The position numbers were made by a program, and so were the translations under genes. A stretch of 64,000 nucleotides of DNA from Streptomyces caniferus (lineage in GTDB: Bacteria; Actinomycetota; Actinomycetes; Streptomycetales; Streptomycetaceae), in NCBI RefSeq assembly GCF_009811555.1, contig NZ_BLIN01000005.1, positions 868,001-932,000 of the forward strand, read 5' to 3'. Below, piece by piece: positions 1 through 7,402 of the stretch. The notes below the pieces were generated by a model that saw only the letters and a program-made list of their open reading frames with translations, was not told the origin of the DNA and made no database searches. Positions within the stretch are counted from its first letter, which is position 1. Every line of letters starts with the position of its first letter.

Positions 1-710
1 TCACCGATCTGACGGTGATCTCGTACGGCGGTCCCGATGTCGGGCTGCTCGCCGCCGCCGGCCGGATCCGCACCCTGGTCGCGGCGTTCGCGACCCTCGA
101 TTCGATCCCCCTCGAACCGCACTTCCGCGCGGCCCGGCAGCGCGGCGCGTTCGAGCTGAGGGAGGTCGACGAGGCGATGTTCATGTGGGGGCTGCACGCC
201 GCCGCCAACCGGCTGCCGTTCCTGCCGGTACGGGCCGGCCTCGGCTCGGACGTGATGCGTGTCAACCCCGGCCTGAAGACCGTCACTTCGCCCTACGAGG
301 ACGGCGAGACCTTCGTGGCGATGCCGGCCCTGCGGATGGACGCGGCGCTGGTCCATCTGCACCGCGCCGACCGGCTCGGAAACGGCCAGTACCTGGGCCC
401 CGACCCGTACTTCGACGATCTGTTCTGCGAGGCCGCGGACAGCGCCTACGTCTCCTGCGAGCGGCTCGTGGACGACTTCGCCACGGCCGTCCCGCAGACC
501 CTCCTGGTCAAGCGGCATGCGGTCACCGGAGTCGTCGAGGCCCCGAACGGCGCGCACTTCACCTCCTGCGCCCCCGACTACGGGCGCGACGAGCCCTTCC
601 AGAAGCTGTACGCGACCACGCCCTGGCCGCAGTTCGCCGAGCGGTTCCTGTCCGGGGACGAGAAGGCGTACCGGTCCGCGGTCGAGTCCTGGCACGAGGA
701 GCAGCAGTGA
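1..710 (+). CDS. ipdA: CoA-transferase-family subunit alpha IpdA (5' end cut by window edge)
   Basis: The reading frame is open to base 1, so the N-terminus lies outside the window; about 236 residues are visible against roughly 290 in mycobacterial IpdA. The protein is a class I CoA-transferase-type alpha subunit. In mycobacteria IpdA and IpdB form a hydrolase that opens the last steroid ring intermediate (COCHEA-CoA) in HIP (steroid C/D-ring) catabolism. The next gene starts inside this stop codon (GTGA at 707-710), as expected for a 1:1 heteromer. Family membership is read from the sequence. The steroid role is inferred from the neighbours ipdB, ipdC, fadA6, ipdF and fadE30, which together match the mycobacterial KstR2 regulon. 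Confidence 0.85.
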   Translation, partial: TDLTVISYGGPDVGLLAAAGRIRTLVAAFATLDSIPLEPHFRAARQRGAFELREVDEAMFMWGLHAAANRLPFLPVRAGLGSDVMRVNPGLKTVTSPYEDGETFVAMPALRMDAALVHLHRADRLGNGQYLGPDPYFDDLFCEAADSAYVSCERLVDDFATAVPQTLLVKRHAVTGVVEAPNGAHFTSCAPDYGRDEPFQKLYATTPWPQFAERFLSGDEKAYRSAVESWHEEQQ

Positions 711-1453
711 AGCCCACGAGTACGACGACCCGCGCCGAGTACTGCGCGATCGCGTGTGCAGATGCCTGGCTCGACGGCGGCGAGGTGCTCGCCAGCCCGA
801 TGGGCCTGATCCCGTCGATCGGCGCCCGGCTCGCCAAGCGCACCTTCTCCCCGGATCTGCTGCTCACCGACGGCGAGGCCATGATCGTCGGGCTCGACGG
901 GGCGGTCGAGGGCTGGCTGCCCTACCGTCAGCACCTCACCATGGTCACCGGTGGGCGGCGCCATGTGATGATGGGCGCGAGCCAGCTCGACCGCTTCGGC
1001 AACCAGAACATCTCCTGCATCGGCGACTGGCAGCAGCCCGCGCGCCAGCTCCTCGGTGTCCGCGGCGCCCCGGTCAACACCCTGAACAATCCGGTCAGTT
1101 ACTGGGTGCCGAAGCACTCGAAGCGGGTCTTCGTCCCCCGGGTCGACATGGTCAGCGGGGTCGGATACGACAGCGCGGCCGCCGCCGGGCCGTCCGCGAC
1201 CCGTTTCCACCGCATTCCGCGTGTCGTCTCCGACCTCGGTGTCCTCGACTTCGAGACCGCGGACCACGCCATGCGGCTCGCCTCGGTGCACCCGGGCGTG
1301 ACGGTCGAGGAGGTCCAGGAGGCCACCGGCTTCCCGCTCGTGCTCCCCGACGAGGTGCCCCGCACGCGGGAGCCCACCGCCACCGAACTACGGCTGATCC
1401 GTACCGTCATCGACCCGGACGGGCTGCGCGAGCGCGAGGTGCCGGCGGTATGA
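707..1453 (+). CDS. ipdB: CoA-transferase-family subunit beta IpdB
   Basis: A 248-residue protein that matches the usual IpdB length of about 250. The GTG at 707 is chosen because it overlaps the ipdA stop and gives a natural N-terminus (VKPTSTTTRAEYCAIACA); an upstream extension of the frame would run antiparallel to ipdA coding sense. It is the partner of IpdA in hydrolytic opening of COCHEA-CoA, the last ring of the steroid nucleus. The next gene, ipdC, starts with an ATG overlapping this stop (ATGA at 1450-1453), so the three genes look translationally coupled. Confidence in the family is high. The substrate assignment comes from synteny. Confidence 0.85.
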   Translation: MKPTSTTTRAEYCAIACADAWLDGGEVLASPMGLIPSIGARLAKRTFSPDLLLTDGEAMIVGLDGAVEGWLPYRQHLTMVTGGRRHVMMGASQLDRFGNQNISCIGDWQQPARQLLGVRGAPVNTLNNPVSYWVPKHSKRVFVPRVDMVSGVGYDSAAAAGPSATRFHRIPRVVSDLGVLDFETADHAMRLASVHPGVTVEEVQEATGFPLVLPDEVPRTREPTATELRLIRTVIDPDGLREREVPAV

Positions 1454-2508
1454 CGGAGGTGCGGATCGAGACGCCGCTGACCGAGCTCGTCGGGGTGCGC
1501 CATCCCCTCGTCCAGACCGGCATGGGGTGGGTGGCGGGGCCCCGGCTGGTCTCGGCCGCGGCCGAGGCGGGCGCCCTGGGCATCCTCGCCTCGGCCACGA
1601 TGACCGTCGGGCAACTGCGCGCGGCGGTCCGCGAGGTCGCCTCCCGCACCCAGGCGCCCTTCGGGGTCAACCTCCGCGCGGACGCGGGAGACGCGGGCGA
1701 GCGGGTACGCGTCCTCGTGGAGGAGGGCGTACGGGTCGCCTCGTTCGCGCTGGCCCCCTCCCGTGAGCTGATCGCCCGGCTCAAGGACGCGGGGGTCGTC
1801 GTGATCCCGTCCGTCGGCGCCCGCCGCCATGCCGAGAAGGTCGCGGCCTGGGGCGCGGACGCGGTCCTCGTCCAGGGCGGGGAGGGCGGCGGCCACACCG
1901 GGAACGTCGCCACGAGCGTGCTGCTCCCGCAGATCGTGGACGCGGTCGACATCCCGGTCGTCGCCGCGGGCGGCTTCTTCGACGGCCGGGGTCTGGTCGC
2001 GGCGCTCGCCTACGGCGCGGCCGGTATCGCCATGGGCACCCGCTTCCTGCTGACGACGGACAGCACCGTGCCCCGGGCCGTACAGGACCGCTATCTGGCG
2101 GCGGGCGTCACGGACATCACCGTCACCACGAAGGTGGACGGTCTGCCGCACCGGATGCTGCGCAGCGAACTGGTCGAGTCGCTGGAGCGGTCCGGGCGCG
2201 CCGGCACGCTGCTCACGGCGGTCCGCCGGGCCGCCTCGTTCCGGAAGCTGGCCGGCCTGAGCTGGGCGCAGCTGGTGCGTGACGGCCTGGCGATGAAGCA
2301 CGGCAGGGACCTCACCTGGGGCCAGGTCCTGCTCGCCGCCAACACCCCGATGCTGCTGAAGGCGTCCATGGTGGACGGCCGTACCGACCTCGGGGTGATG
2401 GCCTCCGGCCAGGTCGCCGGTGTGCTCGAGGACCTGCCGTCCTGCGCCGAACTCGTCGACCGGATCATGGCCGACGCACACGCGACACTGGGCGCGCTGC
2501 CCCGCTGA
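1450..2508 (+). CDS. ipdC: Nitronate-monooxygenase-like flavoprotein IpdC
   Basis: A 352-residue TIM-barrel flavoprotein of the nitronate monooxygenase / enoyl reductase family. Visible family features are an N-terminal HPLVQTGMGWVAG segment, a GGEGGGHTG phosphate-binding stretch and AAGGFFDGRG followed by GAAGIAMGTRFL. In mycobacteria IpdC works with IpdF on the hydroxylated HIC-CoA intermediate to introduce the ring unsaturation that EchA20 needs. No echA20 is visible here; it may lie left of the window. The start overlaps the ipdB stop by four bases. A strong hairpin follows the stop, so this closes the ipdABC operon. Confidence 0.85.
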   Translation: MTEVRIETPLTELVGVRHPLVQTGMGWVAGPRLVSAAAEAGALGILASATMTVGQLRAAVREVASRTQAPFGVNLRADAGDAGERVRVLVEEGVRVASFALAPSRELIARLKDAGVVVIPSVGARRHAEKVAAWGADAVLVQGGEGGGHTGNVATSVLLPQIVDAVDIPVVAAGGFFDGRGLVAALAYGAAGIAMGTRFLLTTDSTVPRAVQDRYLAAGVTDITVTTKVDGLPHRMLRSELVESLERSGRAGTLLTAVRRAASFRKLAGLSWAQLVRDGLAMKHGRDLTWGQVLLAANTPMLLKASMVDGRTDLGVMASGQVAGVLEDLPSCAELVDRIMADAHATLGALPR

Positions 2509-2509
2509 G

Positions 2510-2535
2510 CGGCCCGCCGGACGACCGGCGGGCCG
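2510..2535. terminator. Hairpin between convergent ipdC and fadA6
   Basis: Arms GGCCCGCCGG (2511-2520) and CCGGCGGGCC (2525-2534) pair perfectly around a 4-base loop. It begins two bases after the ipdC stop and lies 26 bases beyond the fadA6 stop on the other strand, so it can serve both genes. There is no U tract, as is usual in high-GC actinomycetes. Confidence 0.65.
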
Positions 2536-2560
2536 GGGCGGGCCGGGCAGGGGCCGGCGG

Positions 2561-3718
2561 TCAGAGCCGCTCGATGATCGTGACATTGGCCTGGCCGCCG
2601 CCCTCGCACATGGTCTGCAGCCCGAACCGGCCACCGGTGCGCTCCAGTTCGTGCAGCAGCGTCGTCATCAGCCGGACGCCGGTCGCGCCCAGCGGATGGC
2701 CGAGCGCGATGGCGCCGCCGTTGACATTGACCCGCTCCGGGTCGGCGCCGGTCTCCTGCAGCCAGGCCAGCACCACGGGGGCGAACGCCTCATTGATCTC
2801 CACCAGATCGATGTCGCCGAGGGACATCCCGGCCTTCTTCAGCGCGTACGCCGTCGCCGGGATCGGAGCGGACAGCATCCGGATCGGGTCCTCCCCGCGT
2901 ACCGACAGATGGTGGATGCGGGCGCGCGGCGTGAGGCCGTGGTCGGCCACCGCCCGCTCGGAGGCGAGGAGCAGGGCGGCCGCGCCGTCGGAGACCTGCG
3001 AGGAGACCGCCGCCGTCAGCCGGCCGCCCTCGACGACCGGCGCCAGCCGGGCCATCTTCTCCCGCGAGGTGTGCCGGCGCGGGCCCTCGTCGGTGGTGAC
3101 GTCCCGGAAGGGGACGGTCTCCCGGTCGAAGCGGCCCTCGTCGAGGGCGCGGACGGCCCGCTGGTGCGAACGGAGCGCGAACTCCTCCATGTCCGTACGG
3201 GAGATGTGCCACTTGTCGGCGATGAGCTCGGCACCGTGGAACTGGTTGACGGGCGCCTCGCCGTAGCGGGCGCGCCAGCCCGCCGAGCCGGCGAACGGGC
3301 CGTCGGTCAGTCCCAGCGGGGCGGCGGCCTGCCTGCTGGCGAAGGCGATCGGGATCTGCGACATGTTCTGCACACCGCCCGCGACCACCAGGTCCTGGGT
3401 GCCGGAGAGCACTGCCTGCGCGGCGAAGTGCACGGCCTGCTGCGAGGAGCCGCACTGACGGTCGACGGTGACACCGGGCACCTCCTCGGGCAGCCCGGCG
3501 GCGAGCCAGCAGGTCCGGGCGATGTCCCCGGCCTGCGGGCCCACCGTGTCCAGACAGCCGAAGACGACGTCCTCGACGGCGGCGGGATCGGCGCCGCTGC
3601 GCGCCATCAGCGCCGTCAGCACATGGGCGCCCAGGTCGGCGGGGTGGACGGCCGACAGACCGCCGCCCTTCTTGCCCACCGGGGTGCGGACCGCCTCGAC
3701 GATATAGGCCTCGGACAT
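2561..3718 (-). CDS. fadA6: Thiolase FadA6 (acetyl-CoA acetyltransferase family)
   Basis: A 385-residue thiolase. The nucleophilic Cys is C89 in VDRQCGSSQ, the GHPLG histidine is near residue 341 and the second catalytic Cys is near 371 in MCEGGGQ, so all three catalytic positions are present. In the HIP pathway FadA6 cleaves the CoA ester left after opening of the last ring. It is convergent with ipdABC and followed on its own strand by ipdF upstream (gap 3719-3841), so ipdF and fadA6 probably form one leftward operon. A generic beta-oxidation thiolase is the alternative; synteny favours FadA6. Confidence 0.82.
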   Translation of the reverse strand: MSEAYIVEAVRTPVGKKGGGLSAVHPADLGAHVLTALMARSGADPAAVEDVVFGCLDTVGPQAGDIARTCWLAAGLPEEVPGVTVDRQCGSSQQAVHFAAQAVLSGTQDLVVAGGVQNMSQIPIAFASRQAAAPLGLTDGPFAGSAGWRARYGEAPVNQFHGAELIADKWHISRTDMEEFALRSHQRAVRALDEGRFDRETVPFRDVTTDEGPRRHTSREKMARLAPVVEGGRLTAAVSSQVSDGAAALLLASERAVADHGLTPRARIHHLSVRGEDPIRMLSAPIPATAYALKKAGMSLGDIDLVEINEAFAPVVLAWLQETGADPERVNVNGGAIALGHPLGATGVRLMTTLLHELERTGGRFGLQTMCEGGGQANVTIIERL

Positions 3719-3841
3719 GGAGTCTCCTTGGTCAGATTCTGCGGAGGTGGGGGCCGGTTCCGCAAGGCGGTGCCGGCCGCCCCCCGGCGGGTTCCGGCAG
3801 GCGGTCTCCCCGGGGCCGCGCGGCGCCCGGCCCGCCGCGCC

Positions 3842-4624
3842 TCAGGCGCGCTGGGAGCTGACGGACACCGTTTCCCCGGTCATGTACGAGGCGTAGTCGC
3901 CGGCCAGGAAGACGATGACATTGGCGACCTCCCAGGGTTCGGCGCCACGGCCGAACGCCTCCCGCCCGGTGAGCTCCGCCAGCAGTTCGGGCGTGGTCAC
4001 CTTGGCCAGGTGCGGGTGCATCGCGAGGCTGGGCGAGACCGCGTTGACGCGTACGCCGTACTCGGCGGCCTCCACGGCGGCGCACCGGGTCAGCGCCATC
4101 ACCCCGGCCTTGGCCGCGGCGTAGTGGGCCTGGCCGCGCTGGGCACGCCAGCCGACGACCGAGGCATTGTTGACGATCACGCCGCCGCGGCCGGCGGCCT
4201 TCATCCGGCGCAGGGCGGCGCGGGTGCAGCGGAAGGTGCCGTTCAGGGTCACGTCGAGGACCGTGTCCCACTGGGTGTCGGTCATCTCGACGAGATCGGC
4301 GGTGCCGCCGAGCCCGGCGTTGTTGACCACGATGTCGAGGCGGCCATGGCGCTCTTCCGCCGTGTCCAGCAGGGCGTTGACCTGGTTCTCGTCGGTGACG
4401 TCGCAGGGCAGCGACGCCACCTTGCCGGCGCCGAACTCCTCGGCGAGCGCCTCGGCGGTGGCCGTGAGACGGCGTGCGTGGGCGTCGCCGAGGAGCACCC
4501 GGGCGCCCTCCTCCAGGAATCTGCGGGCGGTGGCACCGCCGATACCGGCTCCGGCGGCCGCGGTGACGACGGCGGTCCGGCCGTCGAGCAGGTGGTGGCC
4601 GGGCACATAGGGCGGCGGTGTCAT
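3842..4624 (-). CDS. ipdF: Short-chain dehydrogenase IpdF
   Basis: A 260-residue classical SDR. The cofactor motif is atypical but clear (TAAAGAGIGGATARR, residues 21-35). NNAG is at 101-104 and the catalytic set is S155, Y168 and K172 (YAAAK). The length matches mycobacterial IpdF (about 262), which oxidises a hydroxy-HIC-CoA intermediate together with IpdC. Its start lies in a divergent promoter shared with fadE30, where a KstR2-like operator is visible at 4723-4736. Other FabG-like SDRs cannot be excluded by sequence alone, but the gene order is the expected one. Confidence 0.8.
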   Translation of the reverse strand: MTPPPYVPGHHLLDGRTAVVTAAAGAGIGGATARRFLEEGARVLLGDAHARRLTATAEALAEEFGAGKVASLPCDVTDENQVNALLDTAEERHGRLDIVVNNAGLGGTADLVEMTDTQWDTVLDVTLNGTFRCTRAALRRMKAAGRGGVIVNNASVVGWRAQRGQAHYAAAKAGVMALTRCAAVEAAEYGVRVNAVSPSLAMHPHLAKVTTPELLAELTGREAFGRGAEPWEVANVIVFLAGDYASYMTGETVSVSSQRA

Positions 4625-4716
4625 GCGTGAGCCTCCTCTTCCCGCAGCCTCCTGCGGGTCCCGGGCGCAGGCTCTCGACGGTGGCGGGGGCCTCGACGCC
4701 GCTCGTGCCGGTACGT

Positions 4717-4736
4717 TAATCTACCAAACACTTGTT
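4717..4736 (+). promoter_or_regulatory. KstR2-like operator overlapping a -10 box
   Basis: ACCAAACACTTGTT at 4723-4736 matches the mycobacterial KstR2 consensus AnCAAGnnCTTGnT with one mismatch (A for G at position 6). A TAATCT -10-like hexamer (4717-4722, + strand) directly abuts it, so a bound repressor would block the fadE30 promoter and possibly the divergent ipdF promoter. KstR2 is the HIP-CoA-responsive TetR repressor in mycobacteria; its gene is not in this window. Confidence 0.6.
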
Positions 4737-4752
4737 AGGGAAGGGAGGGCGG

Positions 4753-4836
4753 ATGCCCGCTGCCCGGCACGACGAGCTCGCGCACGACGCACGGGAGGGA
4801 CCGGCCGCGACCGTCACCCGGGAGGCGAGTGCCTGA
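4753..4836 (+). CDS. Possible 27-residue leader ORF coupled to fadE30
   Basis: An ATG at 4753 follows a strong Shine-Dalgarno sequence (AAGGGAGG, 4741-4748). The frame runs 27 codons to a TGA at 4834-4836 that overlaps the fadE30 ATG (TGATG). The peptide begins MPAARHDELAHDAREG and has no recognisable motif. It may be a leader whose translation delivers ribosomes to fadE30, which also has its own GGGAGG at about 4819-4824. It could be fortuitous in GC-rich DNA; the strong ribosome site and the exact coupling are the reasons to list it. Confidence 0.4.
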   Translation: MPAARHDELAHDAREGPAATVTREASA

Positions 4837-6005
4837 TGGATCTCCATGTCACCGCCGCGGAGGACGCGTTCCGGGCCGAGGCCCGCGACTGGCTCGCCGC
4901 GCAGGCGCCCGCCGTTCCGCTGCCGTCGCTGGAGACCGCGGAGGGGTTCGCCGCCCACCGGGAGTGGGAGCGCCGGCTCGCCGCGGACCGCTGGTCGGTG
5001 GTCTCCTGGCCCCGGGAGTACGGCGGCAGGGACGCTTCGCTCCTGCAGTGGCTGCTGTTCGAGGAGGAGTACTACGCCGCGGGCGCCCCCGGACGGGTCG
5101 GCCAGAACGGCATCAACCTCCTCGCCCCCACCCTCTTCGAGCACGGCACCGACGAGCAACGCGCCCGCATCCTCGGCCCCATGGCGCGCGGCGAGGTCGT
5201 CTGGGCGCAGGCCTGGTCGGAGCCGGAGTCGGGGTCGGACCTGGCGTCGCTGCGCTCGACCGCCGTACGGACCGACGGCGGCTGGCTGCTGAACGGGCAG
5301 AAGACCTGGTCGTCCCGGGCCGCCTTCGCCGACCGCGCCTTCGGACTGTTCCGCAGCGACCCGGACGCCGCCCGTCCGCACCAGGGGCTCAGCTATCTGA
5401 TGTTCCCGCTGGACGCCCCGGGCGTGACGGTACGTCCGCTCGGCCGCCTGGACGGCAAGCCGGCCTTCGCCGAACTCTTCCTCGACGACGTCTTCGTGCC
5501 GGACGCGGACGTCATCGGCGCACCGGGGCAGGGGTGGCGGGTCGCCATGAGCACCGCCGGCAACGAACGCGGTCTGACGCTGCGCAGTCCGGGCCGCTTC
5601 ACCGCGGCCGCCGAGCGGCTGGCCGCACTGTGGCGCGAGACCTCCGGGCCGGCCGGTACGGCGCTCGGCGAGCGGGTGGCCGACGCGCTGATCGGCGCCA
5701 GGGCCTACCAGTTGTTCGGCTACGCGCATGCCTCCCGGCTCGCCGCCGGCGGGTCGATCGGCGCCGAGTCGAGCCTGAACAAGGTCTTCTGGTCCGAGTT
5801 CGACATCGCCCTGCACGAGACCGCCCTGGACCTGCTCGGCCCGCAGGGCATGCTCGCCGACGACGCCGACGAGGCCCCCGCACACGGGAGCTGGGCCGAC
5901 GGGTACACCTTCTCGCTCGCCGGGCCGATCTACGCCGGCACCAACGAGATCCAGCGCGACATCATCGCCGAGCGGCTGCTCGGTCTGCCGAAGGGACGCC
6001 GGTGA
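4836..6005 (+). CDS. fadE30: Acyl-CoA dehydrogenase FadE30
   Basis: A 389-residue acyl-CoA dehydrogenase, close to the 385 of mycobacterial FadE30. The FAD/substrate-binding segment WAQAWSEPESGSDLAS and the C-terminal YAGTNEIQRDIIAERLLGLP are typical of the family. In HIP catabolism FadE30 dehydrogenates the hydroxylated HIP-CoA ester. The start is chosen for the GGGAGG ribosome site at 4819-4824 and the expected MDLHVTAAEDAFRAE N-terminus; the longer frame reading back to 4623 crosses the promoter. The next gene begins in its stop codon (TGATG at 6003-6007). Confidence 0.85.
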   Translation: MDLHVTAAEDAFRAEARDWLAAQAPAVPLPSLETAEGFAAHREWERRLAADRWSVVSWPREYGGRDASLLQWLLFEEEYYAAGAPGRVGQNGINLLAPTLFEHGTDEQRARILGPMARGEVVWAQAWSEPESGSDLASLRSTAVRTDGGWLLNGQKTWSSRAAFADRAFGLFRSDPDAARPHQGLSYLMFPLDAPGVTVRPLGRLDGKPAFAELFLDDVFVPDADVIGAPGQGWRVAMSTAGNERGLTLRSPGRFTAAAERLAALWRETSGPAGTALGERVADALIGARAYQLFGYAHASRLAAGGSIGAESSLNKVFWSEFDIALHETALDLLGPQGMLADDADEAPAHGSWADGYTFSLAGPIYAGTNEIQRDIIAERLLGLPKGRR

Positions 6006-6985
6006 TGCGCTTCCTCCTGACCGAGGAGCAGCGGGAGTTCACCCGCACGCTGGACGGCATGCTCGGGGCGTCCGGCACCCCGGCCGCGGCGCGGGCCTGG
6101 GCCGCCGGGGAGCGGAAGCCGGGCCGTGAGCTGTGGGCGCGGATCGCGGCCACGGGCGTGTTCGCACTCGCCGTTCCGGAACGCTCCGGAGGCGTGGGCC
6201 CGCTCCCGGTCGAACTGGCGCTGGCCTTCGTGGAGTTGGGACGGCACGCCGTACCGGGCCCGCTGGTGGAGACGGTGTCCGCGGCCGCGCTCCTGGAGCG
6301 TCTCGGCGAGGATGCCGCACGGGAGGCCTGGCTGCCGCGGATCGCCGCGGGCGAGGCCGTCCTCAGCCTGTGCGCCGGGGGCCCGTACGCCGTGGACGCG
6401 GATGCCGCCGATGCCGTCCTCGTCGTGCGGGGCGACACGGTGCTCGAAACGGACGCCCACGGCCCCGTGCAGCCCTCCCTCGATCCCGCCCGCCGGCTGT
6501 CCCGCCCGCTCGGCGGCCGCGTGTTGGCCGAGGGCCCCGCGGTGGCGGCGGCCGCCGCACACGCCGCCGATGTCGCACGGCTCGCCACCGCCGCGCAGTC
6601 CCTCGGCCTCGGCCGGGCGCTGCTGGCGGCGACGGTGTCCTACGTCAAGCAGCGCACCCAGTTCCAGGCGGCCATCGGCTCGTTCCAGGCGGTCAAGCAC
6701 CGGCTGGCGGACACCCTGATCGGGCTGGAGTTCGCGCAGCCGCTGGTGTACGCGGCGGCCCTGGCGGTGGCGGCGGGCGCCCCGTCGGCGGGCCGGGAGG
6801 TGGCGGCGGCGAAGGTCGCGGCGGGCGAGGCGGGGTATGCCGCGGCGCGTACGGCACTGCAGTTGCACGGCGCCCTCGGCTACACCGACGAACCGGACCT
6901 CTCACTGTGGATCCGCAAGGCCCGCCCGCTGCGCGACGCTTGGGGAACCCCGGCCGACTGCCGCGCGCGCGTCCTGTCCGCCTGA
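6005..6985 (+). CDS. fadE33: Short acyl-CoA dehydrogenase FadE33-like
   Basis: A 326-residue truncated-type acyl-CoA dehydrogenase subunit. Its middle beta domain is shorter and more divergent than in FadE30, while the C-terminal helices (QRTQFQAAIGSFQAVKHRLAD and LQLHGALGYTDE) are conserved. In mycobacteria, short and long FadE proteins of the cholesterol regulons form alpha2beta2 heterotetramers, so this is probably a structural partner of FadE30 or of another FadE outside the window. The start overlaps the fadE30 stop by one base. The precise name (FadE33 versus another short FadE) is inferred from length and position. Confidence 0.7.
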   Translation: MRFLLTEEQREFTRTLDGMLGASGTPAAARAWAAGERKPGRELWARIAATGVFALAVPERSGGVGPLPVELALAFVELGRHAVPGPLVETVSAAALLERLGEDAAREAWLPRIAAGEAVLSLCAGGPYAVDADAADAVLVVRGDTVLETDAHGPVQPSLDPARRLSRPLGGRVLAEGPAVAAAAAHAADVARLATAAQSLGLGRALLAATVSYVKQRTQFQAAIGSFQAVKHRLADTLIGLEFAQPLVYAAALAVAAGAPSAGREVAAAKVAAGEAGYAAARTALQLHGALGYTDEPDLSLWIRKARPLRDAWGTPADCRARVLSA

Positions 6986-7093
6986 TGCCGCGGGGGCGTC
7001 AGCTACGTGAGTGGATTCACCATCTCACTTTCCCACGGGAGAATCCGCAGGTCAGAGACGCGAAATGAGCTCCAGGGGCGAGTCAACACTCTG

Positions 7094-7123
7094 TTGATGC
7101 CCGGTGCCGGGATTCGCTACGGT
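7094..7123 (+). promoter_or_regulatory. Candidate sigma70-type promoter for a small RNA
   Basis: TTGATG (7094-7099) and TACGGT (7118-7123) are separated by 18 bases, a good HrdB-like arrangement. Initiation near 7130 would put the structured stretch 7145-7199 and the terminator 7210-7245 in a transcript of about 115-120 nt with no convincing coding sequence. Confidence 0.5.
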
Positions 7124-7129
7124 GATACC

Positions 7130-7248
7130 GTCGTGAGACACACACGAGGGGCTCCGCTCTCCCGAGCTGCAACTCGGAAGGTTCCAGCGGAACCCCTCGC
7201 ACCGTTGTCGAAAGGCCCTGGCTGATCCCTCAGCTGGGGCCTTTCGTC
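7130..7248 (+). ncRNA. Candidate structured small RNA of unknown function
   Basis: Between a plausible promoter and a strong terminator lies a folded segment. CGAGGGGCTCCGCT (7145-7158) pairs with AGCGGAACCCCTCG (7186-7199), broken by a single C-A mismatch, and encloses a second hairpin CCGAG-CTGCAA-CTCGG (7162-7177). The terminator stem follows at 7210-7245. No open frame here has Streptomyces-like codon use. It is not a tRNA (no D arm or T loop) and I do not recognise a known RNA family. The 5' end is inferred from the promoter. Confidence 0.45.
7210..7245. terminator. Bidirectional terminator
   Basis: GAAAGGCCCTGGCTGA (7210-7225) pairs along its full length, including two G-T wobbles, with TCAGCTGGGGCCTTTC (7230-7245) around a 4-base loop. 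The flanks are A-rich on the left and TTTCG on the right. It ends the candidate small RNA on the + strand and lies 5 bases after the stop of the mini-ORF on the - strand. Confidence 0.75.
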
Positions 7249-7249
7249 G

Positions 7250-7390
7250 TCAGAGCCACTGGCTCACCCTGTCGACCACTGCGAACACGAGCATGACCAC
7301 GGCAACGCATGCCGACACTCGCGGCGCGGTGATCTCGGGAGACCAACGCTCTGTCCAACGGTCCCGAATTCTCCGTAAGAGGATCTTCAA
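7250..7390 (-). CDS. 46-residue single-span membrane protein (TTG start)
   Basis: A TTG at 7388-7390 follows AAGGAG (7397-7402 on the opposite strand) with a 6-base gap, a near-ideal ribosome site. The product starts with a basic stretch (KILLRRIRDRWTERW) and ends with a hydrophobic helix containing ACVAVVMLVFAVV, with short basic/aromatic residues after it, as in small single-pass membrane proteins. The stop is 5 bases from a strong terminator. The frame stays open upstream to 7723, but that part has non-Streptomyces composition and no start with a ribosome site. The function is unknown. Confidence 0.5.
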   Translation of the reverse strand: MKILLRRIRDRWTERWSPEITAPRVSACVAVVMLVFAVVDRVSQWL

Positions 7391-7402
7391 GACCGTCTCC
7401 TT

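Noticed and set aside
1099..2634. Long open frames antisense to ipdB/ipdC and many similar long frames elsewhere
   Set aside because: They are shadows of GC-rich genes: Arg/Pro/Gly-rich, without domain motifs or ribosome sites, and the opposite strand encodes recognised proteins.
7145..7199. Reading the folded segment as a tRNA
   Set aside because: There is no D arm, the middle loop has six bases and there is no T loop, so the cloverleaf cannot be formed.
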